Assembly (NCBI GenBank): GCA_041554435.1
Contig: JBFFLX010000001.1
Span: forward strand, 7,879-71,878
Origin: BM524 sp041554435
Lineage (GTDB): Bacteria; Bacteroidota; Bacteroidia; Bacteroidales; F082
Direction of reading: 5' to 3'
Length of the DNA: 64,000 bases
Shown piece by piece: positions 44,258-53,061 of this stretch (its first letter is position 1; the number at the start of each line of letters is the position of its first letter). The notes under the pieces are model-generated. The model made no database searches. It saw nothing but the letters and a program-made list of their open reading frames with translations, and had not been told where the DNA came from. Position numbers and translations under genes: made by a program.

Positions 44258-44710
44258 ATGAAAAAAGCAATTTGGCTATTACTAATTGGGGTTGTTGTAT
44301 TAATTCAATTCATCCCCACCGGGCGACCAGAATCAAAGGATAATAATCCTAATGATTTGATTGTAAATAATAATTTACCTGATAGTGTTGTTACCATATT
44401 ACAAACATCTTGTTACGACTGTCATTCAAATCAATCAGTTTATCCGTGGTATTCTTATGTGGCACCTGTTTCGTGGCTTGTGGCCAGAGACGTTCGCAAT
44501 GGAAAAAGCGAGTTGAATTTTAGTGAGTGGGAGAGTTTGGATAAAATGGATAAGGCCAAATTATTGGATGATTTAATAGATGAGGTTTCCAATGGGGGAA
44601 TGCCACTTCAAATTTATCCACTTATGCATCCGGAAGCCAAACTTACTAAAGCACAGAGACAAAAGATTGTCGATTGGGCTGAAAGTTATGGTGAGAGTTT
44701 GTTTGAGTAG
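44258..44710 (+). CDS. Haem-binding domain protein (CxxCH), second of pair
   Basis: 150 residues with an N-terminal membrane anchor (IWLLLIGVVVLIQFI). CYDCHSNQSVYPWYSYVAPVSW (Cys52, Cys55, His56), a Trp-rich segment, and the distal GGMPLQIYPLMHPEAKLT are diagnostic of the Haem_bd family (PF14376). It is followed by a strong bidirectional terminator. With its neighbour it forms a small periplasmic c-type haem operon. Redox partners are unknown. Confidence 0.85.
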   Translation: MKKAIWLLLIGVVVLIQFIPTGRPESKDNNPNDLIVNNNLPDSVVTILQTSCYDCHSNQSVYPWYSYVAPVSWLVARDVRNGKSELNFSEWESLDKMDKAKLLDDLIDEVSNGGMPLQIYPLMHPEAKLTKAQRQKIVDWAESYGESLFE

Positions 44711-44726
44711 TTTCTAGAAGACAAAT

Positions 44727-44761
44727 AAAAAAGGCATGATCCTGCGATCATGCCTTTTTTT
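44727..44761. terminator. Bidirectional rho-independent terminator
   Basis: A perfect 15-bp stem (AAAAAAGGCATGATC and its complement) with the 4-base loop CTGC. The A and T flanks serve both the haem-binding pair (+) and the oxidoreductase operon (-). Confidence 0.9.
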
Positions 44762-44783
44762 ATTTTATAGAAATAAGAACTTA

Positions 44784-45326
44784 TTATGCTTTAATAACAT
44801 TTTTCATTCCCATGGTAATGGCATCTTCATTCAAAGGAATGAGTTTATGATACCTTTCGGGAAGTGATTTTTTAAGTCCCTTGATAACATTTTCAAGTTT
44901 TACTATCGGCTTAACCTTAAGGTAACCGCCAAGAACAACCATATTAAATATTTTGGTATTGCCCATTTCTGCAGCAAGTTTGGCGCCTTCAATTTTATAG
45001 ATAGTGATATCTTTACGTGAAGGATGTTTTGAAATTCCGTTAGGATCGTAGAGCAAAACTCCACCCGGTTTAACAGTTTCTTCAAATTTATCCATCGATT
45101 GCTGGTTGAGGATGATAGCAGTATCGTAAAATGTAAGAGTTGGAGAACTAATTCTCTCATCGCTTACGATTACGGTTACGTTTGCAGTACCACCTCTCAT
45201 TTCTGGTCCGTACGATGGCATCCAGCTAACTTCCTGGTCTTGCATAATTCCTGAGTAAGCAAGTATTTTACCCATCGAAAGCACGCCTTGTCCGCCAAAT
45301 CCGGCTATAATAATTTCTTCAGTCAT
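44784..45326 (-). CDS. 2-oxoacid:ferredoxin oxidoreductase, gamma subunit
   Basis: 180 residues. GFGGQGVLSMGKILA, SWMPSYGPEMRGGTANVTV and ISSPTL are the gamma-subunit motifs of KOR/VOR/POR enzymes. It is the last gene of a delta-alpha-beta-gamma operon. The complex oxidatively decarboxylates a 2-oxoacid to acyl-CoA, reducing ferredoxin. Confidence 0.9.
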   Translation of the reverse strand: MTEEIIIAGFGGQGVLSMGKILAYSGIMQDQEVSWMPSYGPEMRGGTANVTVIVSDERISSPTLTFYDTAIILNQQSMDKFEETVKPGGVLLYDPNGISKHPSRKDITIYKIEGAKLAAEMGNTKIFNMVVLGGYLKVKPIVKLENVIKGLKKSLPERYHKLIPLNEDAITMGMKNVIKA

Positions 45327-45349
45327 TTTTCCAATTTTTAAAATATTAC

Positions 45350-46141
45350 TTACTTTTCAATTAATTTACCATCAACTTTGATGTCGCCAAGTGGATAGAA
45401 AGGAAACATATTTTCTACCATCCAGTCGTTGGCATCATTAGGAGTCATTTTCCAACCTGAATTACAGTTTGAAACTATTTCAATAAATGTTGTTCCCGGA
45501 ACTCCATTAATTTGATTTTCAAATGCTTTCTTTACTGCCCTTTTTGCTTTACGAACAGCAGCAGGTGTGTGAACTGCCTGACGTGTAACATAAGTTGTAC
45601 CAGGTAGTTGTGCTACCAATTCGGTGATTTTTAAAGGATGACCATTCAATGCGGCATCTCTTCCATAAGGAGAAGTAGAGGTTTTCATTCCTATCATGGT
45701 TGTAGGAGCCATCTGGCCGCCTGTCATACCATAAATACCATTATTAATGAATATCATAACAATGTTTTCACCTCTGTTACAAGCATGTATGGTTTCTGCT
45801 GTACCAATTGCTGCCAGGTCGCCATCACCCTGATAGGTAAACACAAGTTTACCGGGCCATAAGCGTTTTATTGCTGTGGCCAAAGCGGGTGCTCTACCGT
45901 GAGCGGCTTCCTGCATGTCAATATTCATAAATTCGTAGGCAAGTACCGAACAACCAACAGGAGCAATTCCTATAGTATCACCTTCTTTACCTAATTCTTC
46001 AATAACCTCCATGGTTAACCTGTGTGCAGTTCCATGACCGCATCCCGGACAATAACTGAGTGTTTTGTCAGTCATTAACTTGGTTTTCTCATAAACCAGG
46101 TTTTCCGGCTTAATTATTTCTTGTACTGAAAGTTCTGCCAT
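45350..46141 (-). CDS. 2-oxoacid:ferredoxin oxidoreductase, beta subunit (TPP-binding)
   Basis: 263 residues. CPGCGHGTAHRL binds a cluster/TPP region, and GDGDLAAIGTAETIHACNRGENIVMIFINN is the TPP-Mg motif (GDGx~25NN). Closest family patterns are KorB/VorA; 2-oxoglutarate versus branched-chain 2-oxoacid preference cannot be decided from sequence. It lies 3 bases downstream of the alpha gene. Confidence 0.9.
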   Translation of the reverse strand: MAELSVQEIIKPENLVYEKTKLMTDKTLSYCPGCGHGTAHRLTMEVIEELGKEGDTIGIAPVGCSVLAYEFMNIDMQEAAHGRAPALATAIKRLWPGKLVFTYQGDGDLAAIGTAETIHACNRGENIVMIFINNGIYGMTGGQMAPTTMIGMKTSTSPYGRDAALNGHPLKITELVAQLPGTTYVTRQAVHTPAAVRKAKRAVKKAFENQINGVPGTTFIEIVSNCNSGWKMTPNDANDWMVENMFPFYPLGDIKVDGKLIEK

Positions 46142-46144
46142 GGT

Positions 46145-47230
46145 TTATCCTCCTATTATTTTTTGTTCCAGGGCTTCTACTACTTCTTCAGGTGAGTGAA
46201 TTACTCCACCTACGCGCCCAAAATGTTCTACTTTAGTTTTTCCTTGTACAGCAAGTTGAATATCTTCAACCATTTGTCCCATGCTCATTTCAACAGAAAG
46301 GAATCCTTTAATACCTTTTGCTGTAAAATCTTTGATTACATCAGATACGAAGGGCCAAAGGCTAATAACTCTCAATAAACCCACTTTAATACCTTTTTCA
46401 CGAGCTAGTTTAACAGATTTTTGACAAATACGTGCACTGGATCCATAAGCCACAAATAAATAATCAGCATCTTCAGTATCAATTAGTTCGTAACGAACTT
46501 CATTTTTTGTGATTTCTGCATATTTATCCTGTAGTTTATAATTATGTTTTTCCAACTTATAAGGATCCAAATCCAAGGAAGTTATAAACCTTCTCTCACC
46601 GCCTTTTGGCCTGCCATTGGTTGCCCAGGGATATTTTTCTATAATTTCCTCATCTGACATACGTGGGATAGGGTCAAATAATTCAACCTTTTCCATCATC
46701 TGTCCTATTAATCCGTCGGAAACAATTAAAACAGGAGTTCTGTATTTAAAAGCCAAATCGAAAGCAACAGGAACAAAGTCCGACATTTCCTGAACCGAAG
46801 AAGGTGCTAGTGTAGGTAAACGGTAATCACCGTGTCCTCCACCCTTAACCGACTGGAAATAGTCTGATTGCGCAGGCTGAATATCACCAAGGCCCGGGCC
46901 TCCGCGAACAACATTTGCTATTACACATGGGATTTCTGCTCCTGCAAGATAAGAAATACCTTCCTGCATTAAACTTATACCAGGGCTGGAAGAGGAAGTC
47001 ATAACCTTCTTTCCTGTTCCGCCGCCGCCATATAACATGTTTATTGATGCGACTTCACTCTCGGCTTGTAAAACAACCATCCCTGTTCTTTCGTATGGTT
47101 TTTCAGCCATTAAATATTCTATAACCTCACTCTGAGGCGTGATGGGATACCCGAAGTAACCGTCGGCGCCTGCCCTGATAGCCGCTTCCGCCAAGGCCTC
47201 GTTTCCCTTCATTAATTTTAATTCACCCAT
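46145..47230 (-). CDS. 2-oxoacid:ferredoxin oxidoreductase, alpha subunit
   Basis: 361 residues. KGNEALAEAAIRAGADGYFGYPITPQSEVIEYL is the N-terminal pyrimidine-binding motif (YPITPxS); TSSSSPGISLMQEGISYLAGAEIP and GGPGLGDIQPAQSDYF are typical of VorB/KorA alpha subunits. The size without a fused gamma domain fits the four-subunit architecture. In Bacteroidota this locus is usually annotated VorB or KorA. Confidence 0.9.
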   Translation of the reverse strand: MGELKLMKGNEALAEAAIRAGADGYFGYPITPQSEVIEYLMAEKPYERTGMVVLQAESEVASINMLYGGGGTGKKVMTSSSSPGISLMQEGISYLAGAEIPCVIANVVRGGPGLGDIQPAQSDYFQSVKGGGHGDYRLPTLAPSSVQEMSDFVPVAFDLAFKYRTPVLIVSDGLIGQMMEKVELFDPIPRMSDEEIIEKYPWATNGRPKGGERRFITSLDLDPYKLEKHNYKLQDKYAEITKNEVRYELIDTEDADYLFVAYGSSARICQKSVKLAREKGIKVGLLRVISLWPFVSDVIKDFTAKGIKGFLSVEMSMGQMVEDIQLAVQGKTKVEHFGRVGGVIHSPEEVVEALEQKIIGG

Positions 47231-47242
47231 ATTGTTATTTTT

Positions 47243-47473
47243 TTAAGCAGTTTTTTTTACACGATAAACCGTGATTACGCCATCAGGGCATACAACTGCA
47301 CAGTTAGTACATCCGGTACATGCCTCAGGGCTAGCCATATATGCATAATGGTAACCCTTTCCATTAACTTCTGATGCAAGTTCGATAACGTCAGTTGGAC
47401 AAGCAGGGACACATACTCCGCAACCTTTGCAACCTTCCTCGTTAACTACTATTGCTCCTCTGACTTTTGCCAT
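47243..47473 (-). CDS. 2-oxoacid:ferredoxin oxidoreductase, delta subunit (2x[4Fe-4S] ferredoxin)
   Basis: 76 residues from ATG 47473; a longer in-frame start adds 12 non-conserved residues. Two [4Fe-4S] motifs, CKGCGVCVPACP and CTGCTNCAVVCP, define an 8Fe ferredoxin. It is first in the operon, 12 bases before the alpha gene, and carries electrons out of the complex. Confidence 0.9.
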   Translation of the reverse strand: MAKVRGAIVVNEEGCKGCGVCVPACPTDVIELASEVNGKGYHYAYMASPEACTGCTNCAVVCPDGVITVYRVKKTA

Positions 47474-47795
47474 AATATCTAGAAAGTTTAATTCAAAATT
47501 TATTGGCACGAAATTACAGAATATAATTGAGTTTTTAGACTCTATTGCCTAATTTAAAACCGATTTAAAGAACAGTAAAAACTAAGTTTTTGAGAAGTTT
47601 GCTTTTTTTCTTGAATTATTGAAAATAATTTTGTTATAAGAGGGTGAAGTGTTTGTAAATCAGTTTTATATAGTGGCGCGCAAGTGTTTTTATTTTTGCG
47701 AATAATTACAAAAATCAATTTTATTTTTCTATTTATTTCATACCTGGAAGCATCAATAACGTATGGAAATGTTTTGGCTTAAGAAAATTTGTTAT
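47474..47795. other. Intergenic region between the OmpA-like gene and the oxidoreductase operon
   Basis: 322 AT-rich bases. A minus-strand TAATTTCG at 47509-47516, one base off the -7 consensus, may start the oxidoreductase operon. No convincing terminator for the OmpA-like gene and no RNA gene was seen. Confidence 0.35.
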
Positions 47796-49715
47796 TTATT
47801 TAACAATTATTGTTGTCCTCCTGTTTAATGATCTTCCTTTTTCTGAAGAATTATCTGACACCGGATATTTTGAACCTCTCCCAATATGAGATAATCGGTT
47901 TGCGGAAATACCATTTTTTATTAGAAAGTCTTCAACTGATTTTGCTCTTTTATGTGATAACTCCAGATTATAATCGTCATTTCCAACATTATCAGTATGT
48001 CCTTCTATAATTATACTTATTTCGGGCTTACTTTTTAGTAAGTTTATTAATTTGTTTAGTTCGGGGAAAGACTCATCCATTAATTTCCATTTATCCGTGT
48101 CAAAATAAATATTGTTTAAATCTACGCTGAGTCCCTTTTCTATCTTCACCAATTCAAAAATATTTTCTTTCTCTAAATCTTGTTCAATTTCGTATAAAGT
48201 TGAGGAATAAAAGAAATATCCATCCTTGGAAATATTAAAAGCATATGCTCTGTGTGGGAAAAGTACCGACATAAAACTACCGTCTCCGTTGTCAGACTCA
48301 CTTTTGCTAAAAAGTTTAACTGTTTTTAAATCAGTAATTTCTATAGTAGATTGTAATGGTTTTTTACTTTTTTTATCTATAACTTTGCCTTTGAAAACAA
48401 CAACCTTTTCGGGCATAATGTCTATACTCAATCTCAATGAATAAATGTCGTAACGTGTTGAATCAGCATTTCTATTGGAAGAAATCCATGCTTTATTACC
48501 CTTTAAAGAAGGGAAAATACTTATTTCATCGTATTTTGTATTTATGGGGTAACCCAAATTTTTTCCTTTTTCCCACCTATTGGTGAAGTCTTTTCGGGAA
48601 ATTAATAAATCGTAGCCTCCCATACCTATGGTTCCATCAGAAGAATAGTAAAGAGTTCTTCCGTCGGGATGGATATATGGCGACATTTCATTTCCCGCGG
48701 TATTTATGCTGTCGCCAAGATTGATTGCCGGACTCCATTTACCGTTATCTAGTAATTCGCTTTTCCAAATGTCGGAACCTCCCTTTCCACCCTTTCTTCT
48801 GGAAGCAAAATAAATGGTGTTGCCATCGGCAGAAATTGATGCCTGTGAATCCCATGAAACTGAGTTTATTGATGAAGAAACTGGAGTAGCCTCACTCCAT
48901 TTGCCCGACTGCTTTCTGCTCAAATAAATATCACAACTTCCCATTCCTTCAGGCCAGTTACAGCCGGTAAAATACATATCTTTTCCATCAAAAGATAGCG
49001 ACATGCCTCCTGTATTGCCCTGACTATTAGGGATTTTTAATTCTTTTGGGGTTTGCCATTTGCCATCAATTTTATTGCTTTCCATAAAATATTCACGAAA
49101 ATAACTGCTGGCTAAGCCTAAATCGCCATAATCCTTTCTGGTGAAAACCAGATAATTTTCATCATCATTTACAAAGTTTATATACTCTTCGTTATTTGAG
49201 TTAAAATTTGAACCAAGCCTTAGGATATTTACATCAACAGGATTATTAATTGCATTTTTGGCAAACACTGCTTTTTCATAACCAAACTCAGCCAGCATAG
49301 CCCTTTCAGGATTATTGCCTTCTAGTTTTAAATAGTATTTGTAAGCATTAATCGATTTATTGAATTCTTCTTTTTCCAGATATAAATCGCCTAGAAAATA
49401 GTATACAGCGGGAAAAAAGCTTGAATCTTGTGATAGTAATTTCTCATAAATGCCTATGGCTTCATCAAATTTATATTGATCTCTGTAAACATCGCCAAGA
49501 AGCAAAATACATTCCTTAAAACTTTCATCTTTTTTGAGAGCCTTTTTTAAAATAATTTCTGCCTCAGAATAATTTCGTTGCCTTATAAAACTTTCAGCTT
49601 GTTTGAAATATTTTACAGCCTTTTTGTTTTTGCTTGAAAGCGAAGTTTGGGAGATGCCTTGATGTAGTTGGAACATCAAAATCACAAAAATTATATTTCT
49701 TAATATTTTCCTCAT
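47796..49715 (-). CDS. OmpA-family protein with TPR, beta-propeller and CRD domains (PorE-like architecture)
   Basis: 639 residues with a signal peptide (IIFVILMFQLHQGISQ). In order: TPR repeats (about 25-150), PD40/WD40-like blades with repeated GxxDIYxSxK motifs (about 200-415), a carboxypeptidase-regulatory-like fold (GKVIDKKSKKPLQSTIEI, near 445-520), and a C-terminal OmpA peptidoglycan-binding domain (IIIEGHTDNVGNDDYNLELSHKRA...NRRTTI). This matches the order described for PorE of the type IX secretion system, but many Bacteroidota have paralogues with the same layout. It is an outer-membrane-associated periplasmic protein that binds peptidoglycan. Confidence 0.82.
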   Translation of the reverse strand: MRKILRNIIFVILMFQLHQGISQTSLSSKNKKAVKYFKQAESFIRQRNYSEAEIILKKALKKDESFKECILLLGDVYRDQYKFDEAIGIYEKLLSQDSSFFPAVYYFLGDLYLEKEEFNKSINAYKYYLKLEGNNPERAMLAEFGYEKAVFAKNAINNPVDVNILRLGSNFNSNNEEYINFVNDDENYLVFTRKDYGDLGLASSYFREYFMESNKIDGKWQTPKELKIPNSQGNTGGMSLSFDGKDMYFTGCNWPEGMGSCDIYLSRKQSGKWSEATPVSSSINSVSWDSQASISADGNTIYFASRRKGGKGGSDIWKSELLDNGKWSPAINLGDSINTAGNEMSPYIHPDGRTLYYSSDGTIGMGGYDLLISRKDFTNRWEKGKNLGYPINTKYDEISIFPSLKGNKAWISSNRNADSTRYDIYSLRLSIDIMPEKVVVFKGKVIDKKSKKPLQSTIEITDLKTVKLFSKSESDNGDGSFMSVLFPHRAYAFNISKDGYFFYSSTLYEIEQDLEKENIFELVKIEKGLSVDLNNIYFDTDKWKLMDESFPELNKLINLLKSKPEISIIIEGHTDNVGNDDYNLELSHKRAKSVEDFLIKNGISANRLSHIGRGSKYPVSDNSSEKGRSLNRRTTIIVK

Positions 49716-49758
49716 TGAGAAGACAAAATTAATGCTTTTTAGTTAGTAAGTTAACAGC

Positions 49759-50415
49759 TTAATTACCCCACTCTTCATAAAATCTGTCAAGAAACTGAAG
49801 CATAAATTCATGTCTCTCTTCTGCCATTTTAAGTGCTGTTTTAGTATTCATTTTATCTTTTAACAAAAGAAGTTTTTCATAAAAATGATTAATGGTAGGG
49901 GCCTTGGTTTTTTTATATTCTTCTTTGCTCTTAAAGTTAACAGGCTTTATTTCAGGATTATATATCTCTGTTCCTATATGTCCGCCATAGTTAAAAGTTC
50001 GTGCAATACCAATGGCACCAATTGCGTCGAGGCGATCAGCATCCTGTACAACCTCCAGTTCTTTGGAATTGAAACTTAAACCTTCAAAAGAGTTTTTAAA
50101 CGATATATTTCTGATGATATTTTCAATATGTTCAATGATGTGTTTTTCCACATTAACAGATTTCAGAAAAGTTGAAGCCATTTCCGGTCCTATTTCTTCA
50201 TCTCCTTCATGAAATTTTGGATCTGCAATATCATGCAGAAGCGCTGCCAATTCAACCACAAACTCATCAGCCACTTCTTCTTTGGCGATTTTCAAAGATA
50301 AATTCCTTACCCTGTGGATATGCCACCAATCATGTCCTCCTTCTGCTTTATAAAGCACTTTTTTTACAAATTTTTCAGTTTCTTCAACTATCGATTTCTT
50401 GTTCTCTGTTAACAT
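49759..50415 (-). CDS. HD-domain phosphohydrolase
   Basis: 218 residues. The metal ligands of the HD superfamily are visible: His in HDWWHIHRV, HD in LAALLHDIADPKF, and Asp in QDADRLDAIGAIG. The layout matches YedJ/YpgQ-type proteins, reported as nucleotide pyrophosphohydrolases/phosphohydrolases. The exact substrate is not readable. Confidence 0.88.
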   Translation of the reverse strand: MLTENKKSIVEETEKFVKKVLYKAEGGHDWWHIHRVRNLSLKIAKEEVADEFVVELAALLHDIADPKFHEGDEEIGPEMASTFLKSVNVEKHIIEHIENIIRNISFKNSFEGLSFNSKELEVVQDADRLDAIGAIGIARTFNYGGHIGTEIYNPEIKPVNFKSKEEYKKTKAPTINHFYEKLLLLKDKMNTKTALKMAEERHEFMLQFLDRFYEEWGN

Positions 50416-50439
50416 TAGCTAATCTTATTTTTAATCAAT

Positions 50440-50447
50440 CAAAATTA
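50440..50447 (-). promoter_or_regulatory. -7 promoter element of the HD-domain gene
   Basis: The minus strand reads TAATTTTG, 25 bases upstream of the ATG, giving a short leader. Confidence 0.42.
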
Positions 50448-50483
50448 GCAAAGAAAATCATGTGCTAACTTAAATAGAATGAT

Positions 50484-50491
50484 TATTTTTG
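50484..50491 (+). promoter_or_regulatory. -7 promoter element, lpd
   Basis: TATTTTTG followed by CAGCC, 59 bases before the lpd ATG. Confidence 0.45.
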
Positions 50492-50549
50492 CAGCCTTAA
50501 GTTTCATTATCCCGATTTTTCGGGAAAACAACTATTAAAATTACAGAGT

Positions 50550-51941
50550 ATGAAATACGATATAATAGTAATTGGTTCAGGCCCGGGAGGTTATGTTGCT
50601 GCCATAAGAGCATCACAATTAGGAAAGAAAGTTGCAGTTGTGGAGAAAGCCGAAATAGGTGGTATATGCTTAAATTGGGGTTGTATTCCAACCAAAGCTT
50701 TATTAAAAAGTGCACAGGTTTATAACTATGCAAAACATGCAGCCGATTACGGAGTAAAAATTGCCGGTGATGTTACACCTGATTTAACCGATATGGTAAA
50801 ACGCAGCCGTCTTGTTGCTGATGGAATGAGTAAAGGGGTTCAGTTTTTATTTAAGAAAAACAAAATTGAACTCATTAATGGTTTCGGAAAACTTGCCAAA
50901 GGCAAAAAAGTTGAAGTTACTGATGATAAAGGTAAATCAACTACCTACGAAGCCGATCATATTATTCTTGCCACAGGAGCAAAATCCAAGCAGTTACCAA
51001 ATATGCCACAGGATGGTAAAAAAATTATTGGATATCGTCAGGCAATGACTTTGGATAAAATTCCTGAAAGTATGGTAGTTGTTGGTTCCGGAGCCATAGG
51101 ATCGGAATTCGCGTATTTCTATAACAGCCTTGGAGTTGATGTTACTCTGGTAGAATTCTTACCAACAATAGTTCCTTTGGAAGACGAGGAAGTTGGCAAA
51201 ACTTTAGCCCGCTCTTTCAAAAAGGAAAAGATGAAAATTATGGTTGGTTCAGCAGTTGAAAGCGTTGATACCAAAGGTAAGAAATGTAAGGTTAACATAA
51301 AAACCAAGAAAGGTAATGAAGTTGTTGAAGCAGATATAGTTCTTTCAGCAGTTGGAATTGAAACCAATCTTGAAGGTATTGGATTAGAGGAAGTTGGTGT
51401 AAAAACCGAAAATGGTAAAGTAATAATTGATGATTTTTACCGTACCAATGTTGATGGAGTTTATGCCATAGGTGATATTGTTCACGGACCTGCTTTAGCA
51501 CATACGGCATCACATGAAGGAATTACCTGTGTTGAGAAAATCAGCGGTCTTGATGTGGAGCCAATCGACTATGGAAATATTCCTGCTTGTACCTATACTT
51601 CTCCGGAAGTTGCTTCTGTTGGTATGACAGAAGTTCAGGCAAAAGAAGCTGGATATGAGGTTAAAGTTGGAAAATTCCCATTTACTGCTTCTGGAAAAGC
51701 CAGTGCCGGTGGTAAAAAAGATGGTTTTGTAAAAGTTGTTTTCGATGCTAAATACGGTGAGTGGCTAGGCTGTCAGATGATAGGTGATAATGTTACCGAA
51801 ATGATTGCCGAAGTAGTTGCAGCCAGAAAGTTGGAAACCACAGGCCACGAAATTATTAAAACTGTTCACCCTCACCCAACAATGTCGGAAGCTGTTATGG
51901 AAGCAGTTGCCGCAGCTTATGGTGAAGTTATTCATATTTAG
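50550..51941 (+). CDS. lpdA: Dihydrolipoyl dehydrogenase
   Basis: 463 residues. FAD motif GSGPGGYVAAIRA; redox-active disulfide Cys40/Cys45 in GGICLNWGCIPTK; NAD motif GSGAIGSEFA; FAD contact YAIGDI; and the His-Glu pair near HPHPTMSE. It reoxidises lipoamide in the 2-oxoacid dehydrogenase or glycine cleavage complexes. No E1/E2 genes are adjacent. The Old Yellow Enzyme follows 12 bases later. Confidence 0.94.
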   Translation: MKYDIIVIGSGPGGYVAAIRASQLGKKVAVVEKAEIGGICLNWGCIPTKALLKSAQVYNYAKHAADYGVKIAGDVTPDLTDMVKRSRLVADGMSKGVQFLFKKNKIELINGFGKLAKGKKVEVTDDKGKSTTYEADHIILATGAKSKQLPNMPQDGKKIIGYRQAMTLDKIPESMVVVGSGAIGSEFAYFYNSLGVDVTLVEFLPTIVPLEDEEVGKTLARSFKKEKMKIMVGSAVESVDTKGKKCKVNIKTKKGNEVVEADIVLSAVGIETNLEGIGLEEVGVKTENGKVIIDDFYRTNVDGVYAIGDIVHGPALAHTASHEGITCVEKISGLDVEPIDYGNIPACTYTSPEVASVGMTEVQAKEAGYEVKVGKFPFTASGKASAGGKKDGFVKVVFDAKYGEWLGCQMIGDNVTEMIAEVVAARKLETTGHEIIKTVHPHPTMSEAVMEAVAAAYGEVIHI

Positions 51942-51953
51942 AAATTTGTATTG

Positions 51954-53042
51954 ATGCCAAATAAACTATTAGAGCCATATTCTTTACAGGATTTGGTATT
52001 AAATAATCGTGTTGTTATGGCACCTCTTACAAGAGGCCGTTCCGACAATCCTGCGCATATTCCAACACCATTAACAGCCGAGTATTACCGACAGCGGGCA
52101 AGTGCCGGCTTAATAATCAGTGAAGGCTCGCAGATTTCAACTATGGGTGTTGGTTATCCGAATACGCCGGGTATTTACACAAGAGTTCAAACTTTTGCAT
52201 GGCAACAGGTTGCCAATGCTGTTCACAAAGAGGGAGGAAAAATATTCCTTCAGTTATGGCATGTGGGACGATTGTCGCATCCGGATTTTCTAAATGGGAA
52301 CCTGCCCTGGGCACCTTCTGCCCTGGAGATTGACTATATGGCTCGTACTGAAGAAGGACAAAAAAAGGCTCCTACTCCGCATGAAATGACTATCGATGAG
52401 GTGAAAATGGTTATTATGGAGTTTAAATGGGCGGCAGCAAATGCAATGAAAGCCGGCTTCGACGGAGTTGAAATCCATGCTTCAAATGGTTATCTTATTC
52501 ATCAGTTTATTGCTCCATGTTCAAATGTAAGAGAAGATGAATATGGTGGAAGTTACGAAAACAGAAGCCGTTTTCTTTTGGAAATTATAGATGAGATGAA
52601 AGAGGTTATGCCTGAAAGCAGAATAGGTGTGCGCTTAAATCCTTCTTATCACGATGTACACGATATGGTGATTACAAAGGATACAATACCAACTTTCGAT
52701 TATCTTATAGATAAGTTGAACGATTACAATCTTGCATACTTACATCTTTCGGAGCCGGGAAGAAGAGCAGCATCTGCAGAATATGCAGAAAAAAATATAG
52801 CAAAACGCTACAGACCTATTTATAAAGGAAATCTTATGATAAACAGAGGATTTACCTTTGAAACTGCAAACAAGGTTGTTGAAGATGGTGATGCCGATTT
52901 GGTTGCTTTTGGAGTTCCTTTTATTGCAAATCCCGATTTGGTTAATAGATTTAAAAATAATTTACCACTCGCCGAGGCCGATTCTTCAACTTATTACTCC
53001 ACAGGCGCTAAAGGTTATACAGATTATCCCAACGCTGATTGA
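51954..53042 (+). CDS. Old Yellow Enzyme-type alkene reductase
   Basis: 362 residues from ATG 51954, one codon after an in-frame TTG. The FMN-binding N-terminus is VVMAPLTRGR; the active site has HVGRLSHP and HASNGYLIHQFIAPCSN followed by REDEYGGSYENRSRFLLEI; the phosphate site is VAFGVPFIANPDL. It matches the NemA/XenB-like group, flavin enzymes that reduce activated C=C bonds or nitro compounds. It is probably co-transcribed with lpd. Confidence 0.92.
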   Translation: MPNKLLEPYSLQDLVLNNRVVMAPLTRGRSDNPAHIPTPLTAEYYRQRASAGLIISEGSQISTMGVGYPNTPGIYTRVQTFAWQQVANAVHKEGGKIFLQLWHVGRLSHPDFLNGNLPWAPSALEIDYMARTEEGQKKAPTPHEMTIDEVKMVIMEFKWAAANAMKAGFDGVEIHASNGYLIHQFIAPCSNVREDEYGGSYENRSRFLLEIIDEMKEVMPESRIGVRLNPSYHDVHDMVITKDTIPTFDYLIDKLNDYNLAYLHLSEPGRRAASAEYAEKNIAKRYRPIYKGNLMINRGFTFETANKVVEDGDADLVAFGVPFIANPDLVNRFKNNLPLAEADSSTYYSTGAKGYTDYPNAD

Positions 53043-53061
53043 ATTTTGTAACATTCTGATA

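Noticed and set aside
47789..47806. TTGTTA/TAACAA hairpin over the stop of the OmpA-like gene
   Set aside because: A 6-bp AT-rich stem that includes the stop codon is too weak to call a terminator.
49724..49731. Minus-strand TAATTTTG as promoter for the OmpA-like protein
   Set aside because: It lies only 9 bases before the ATG and would give an almost leaderless transcript; probably coincidental.
50172..50468. 98-codon plus-strand frame opposite the HD-domain gene
   Set aside because: It is an antisense frame of a well-supported gene with Leu/His-rich composition and no domain.
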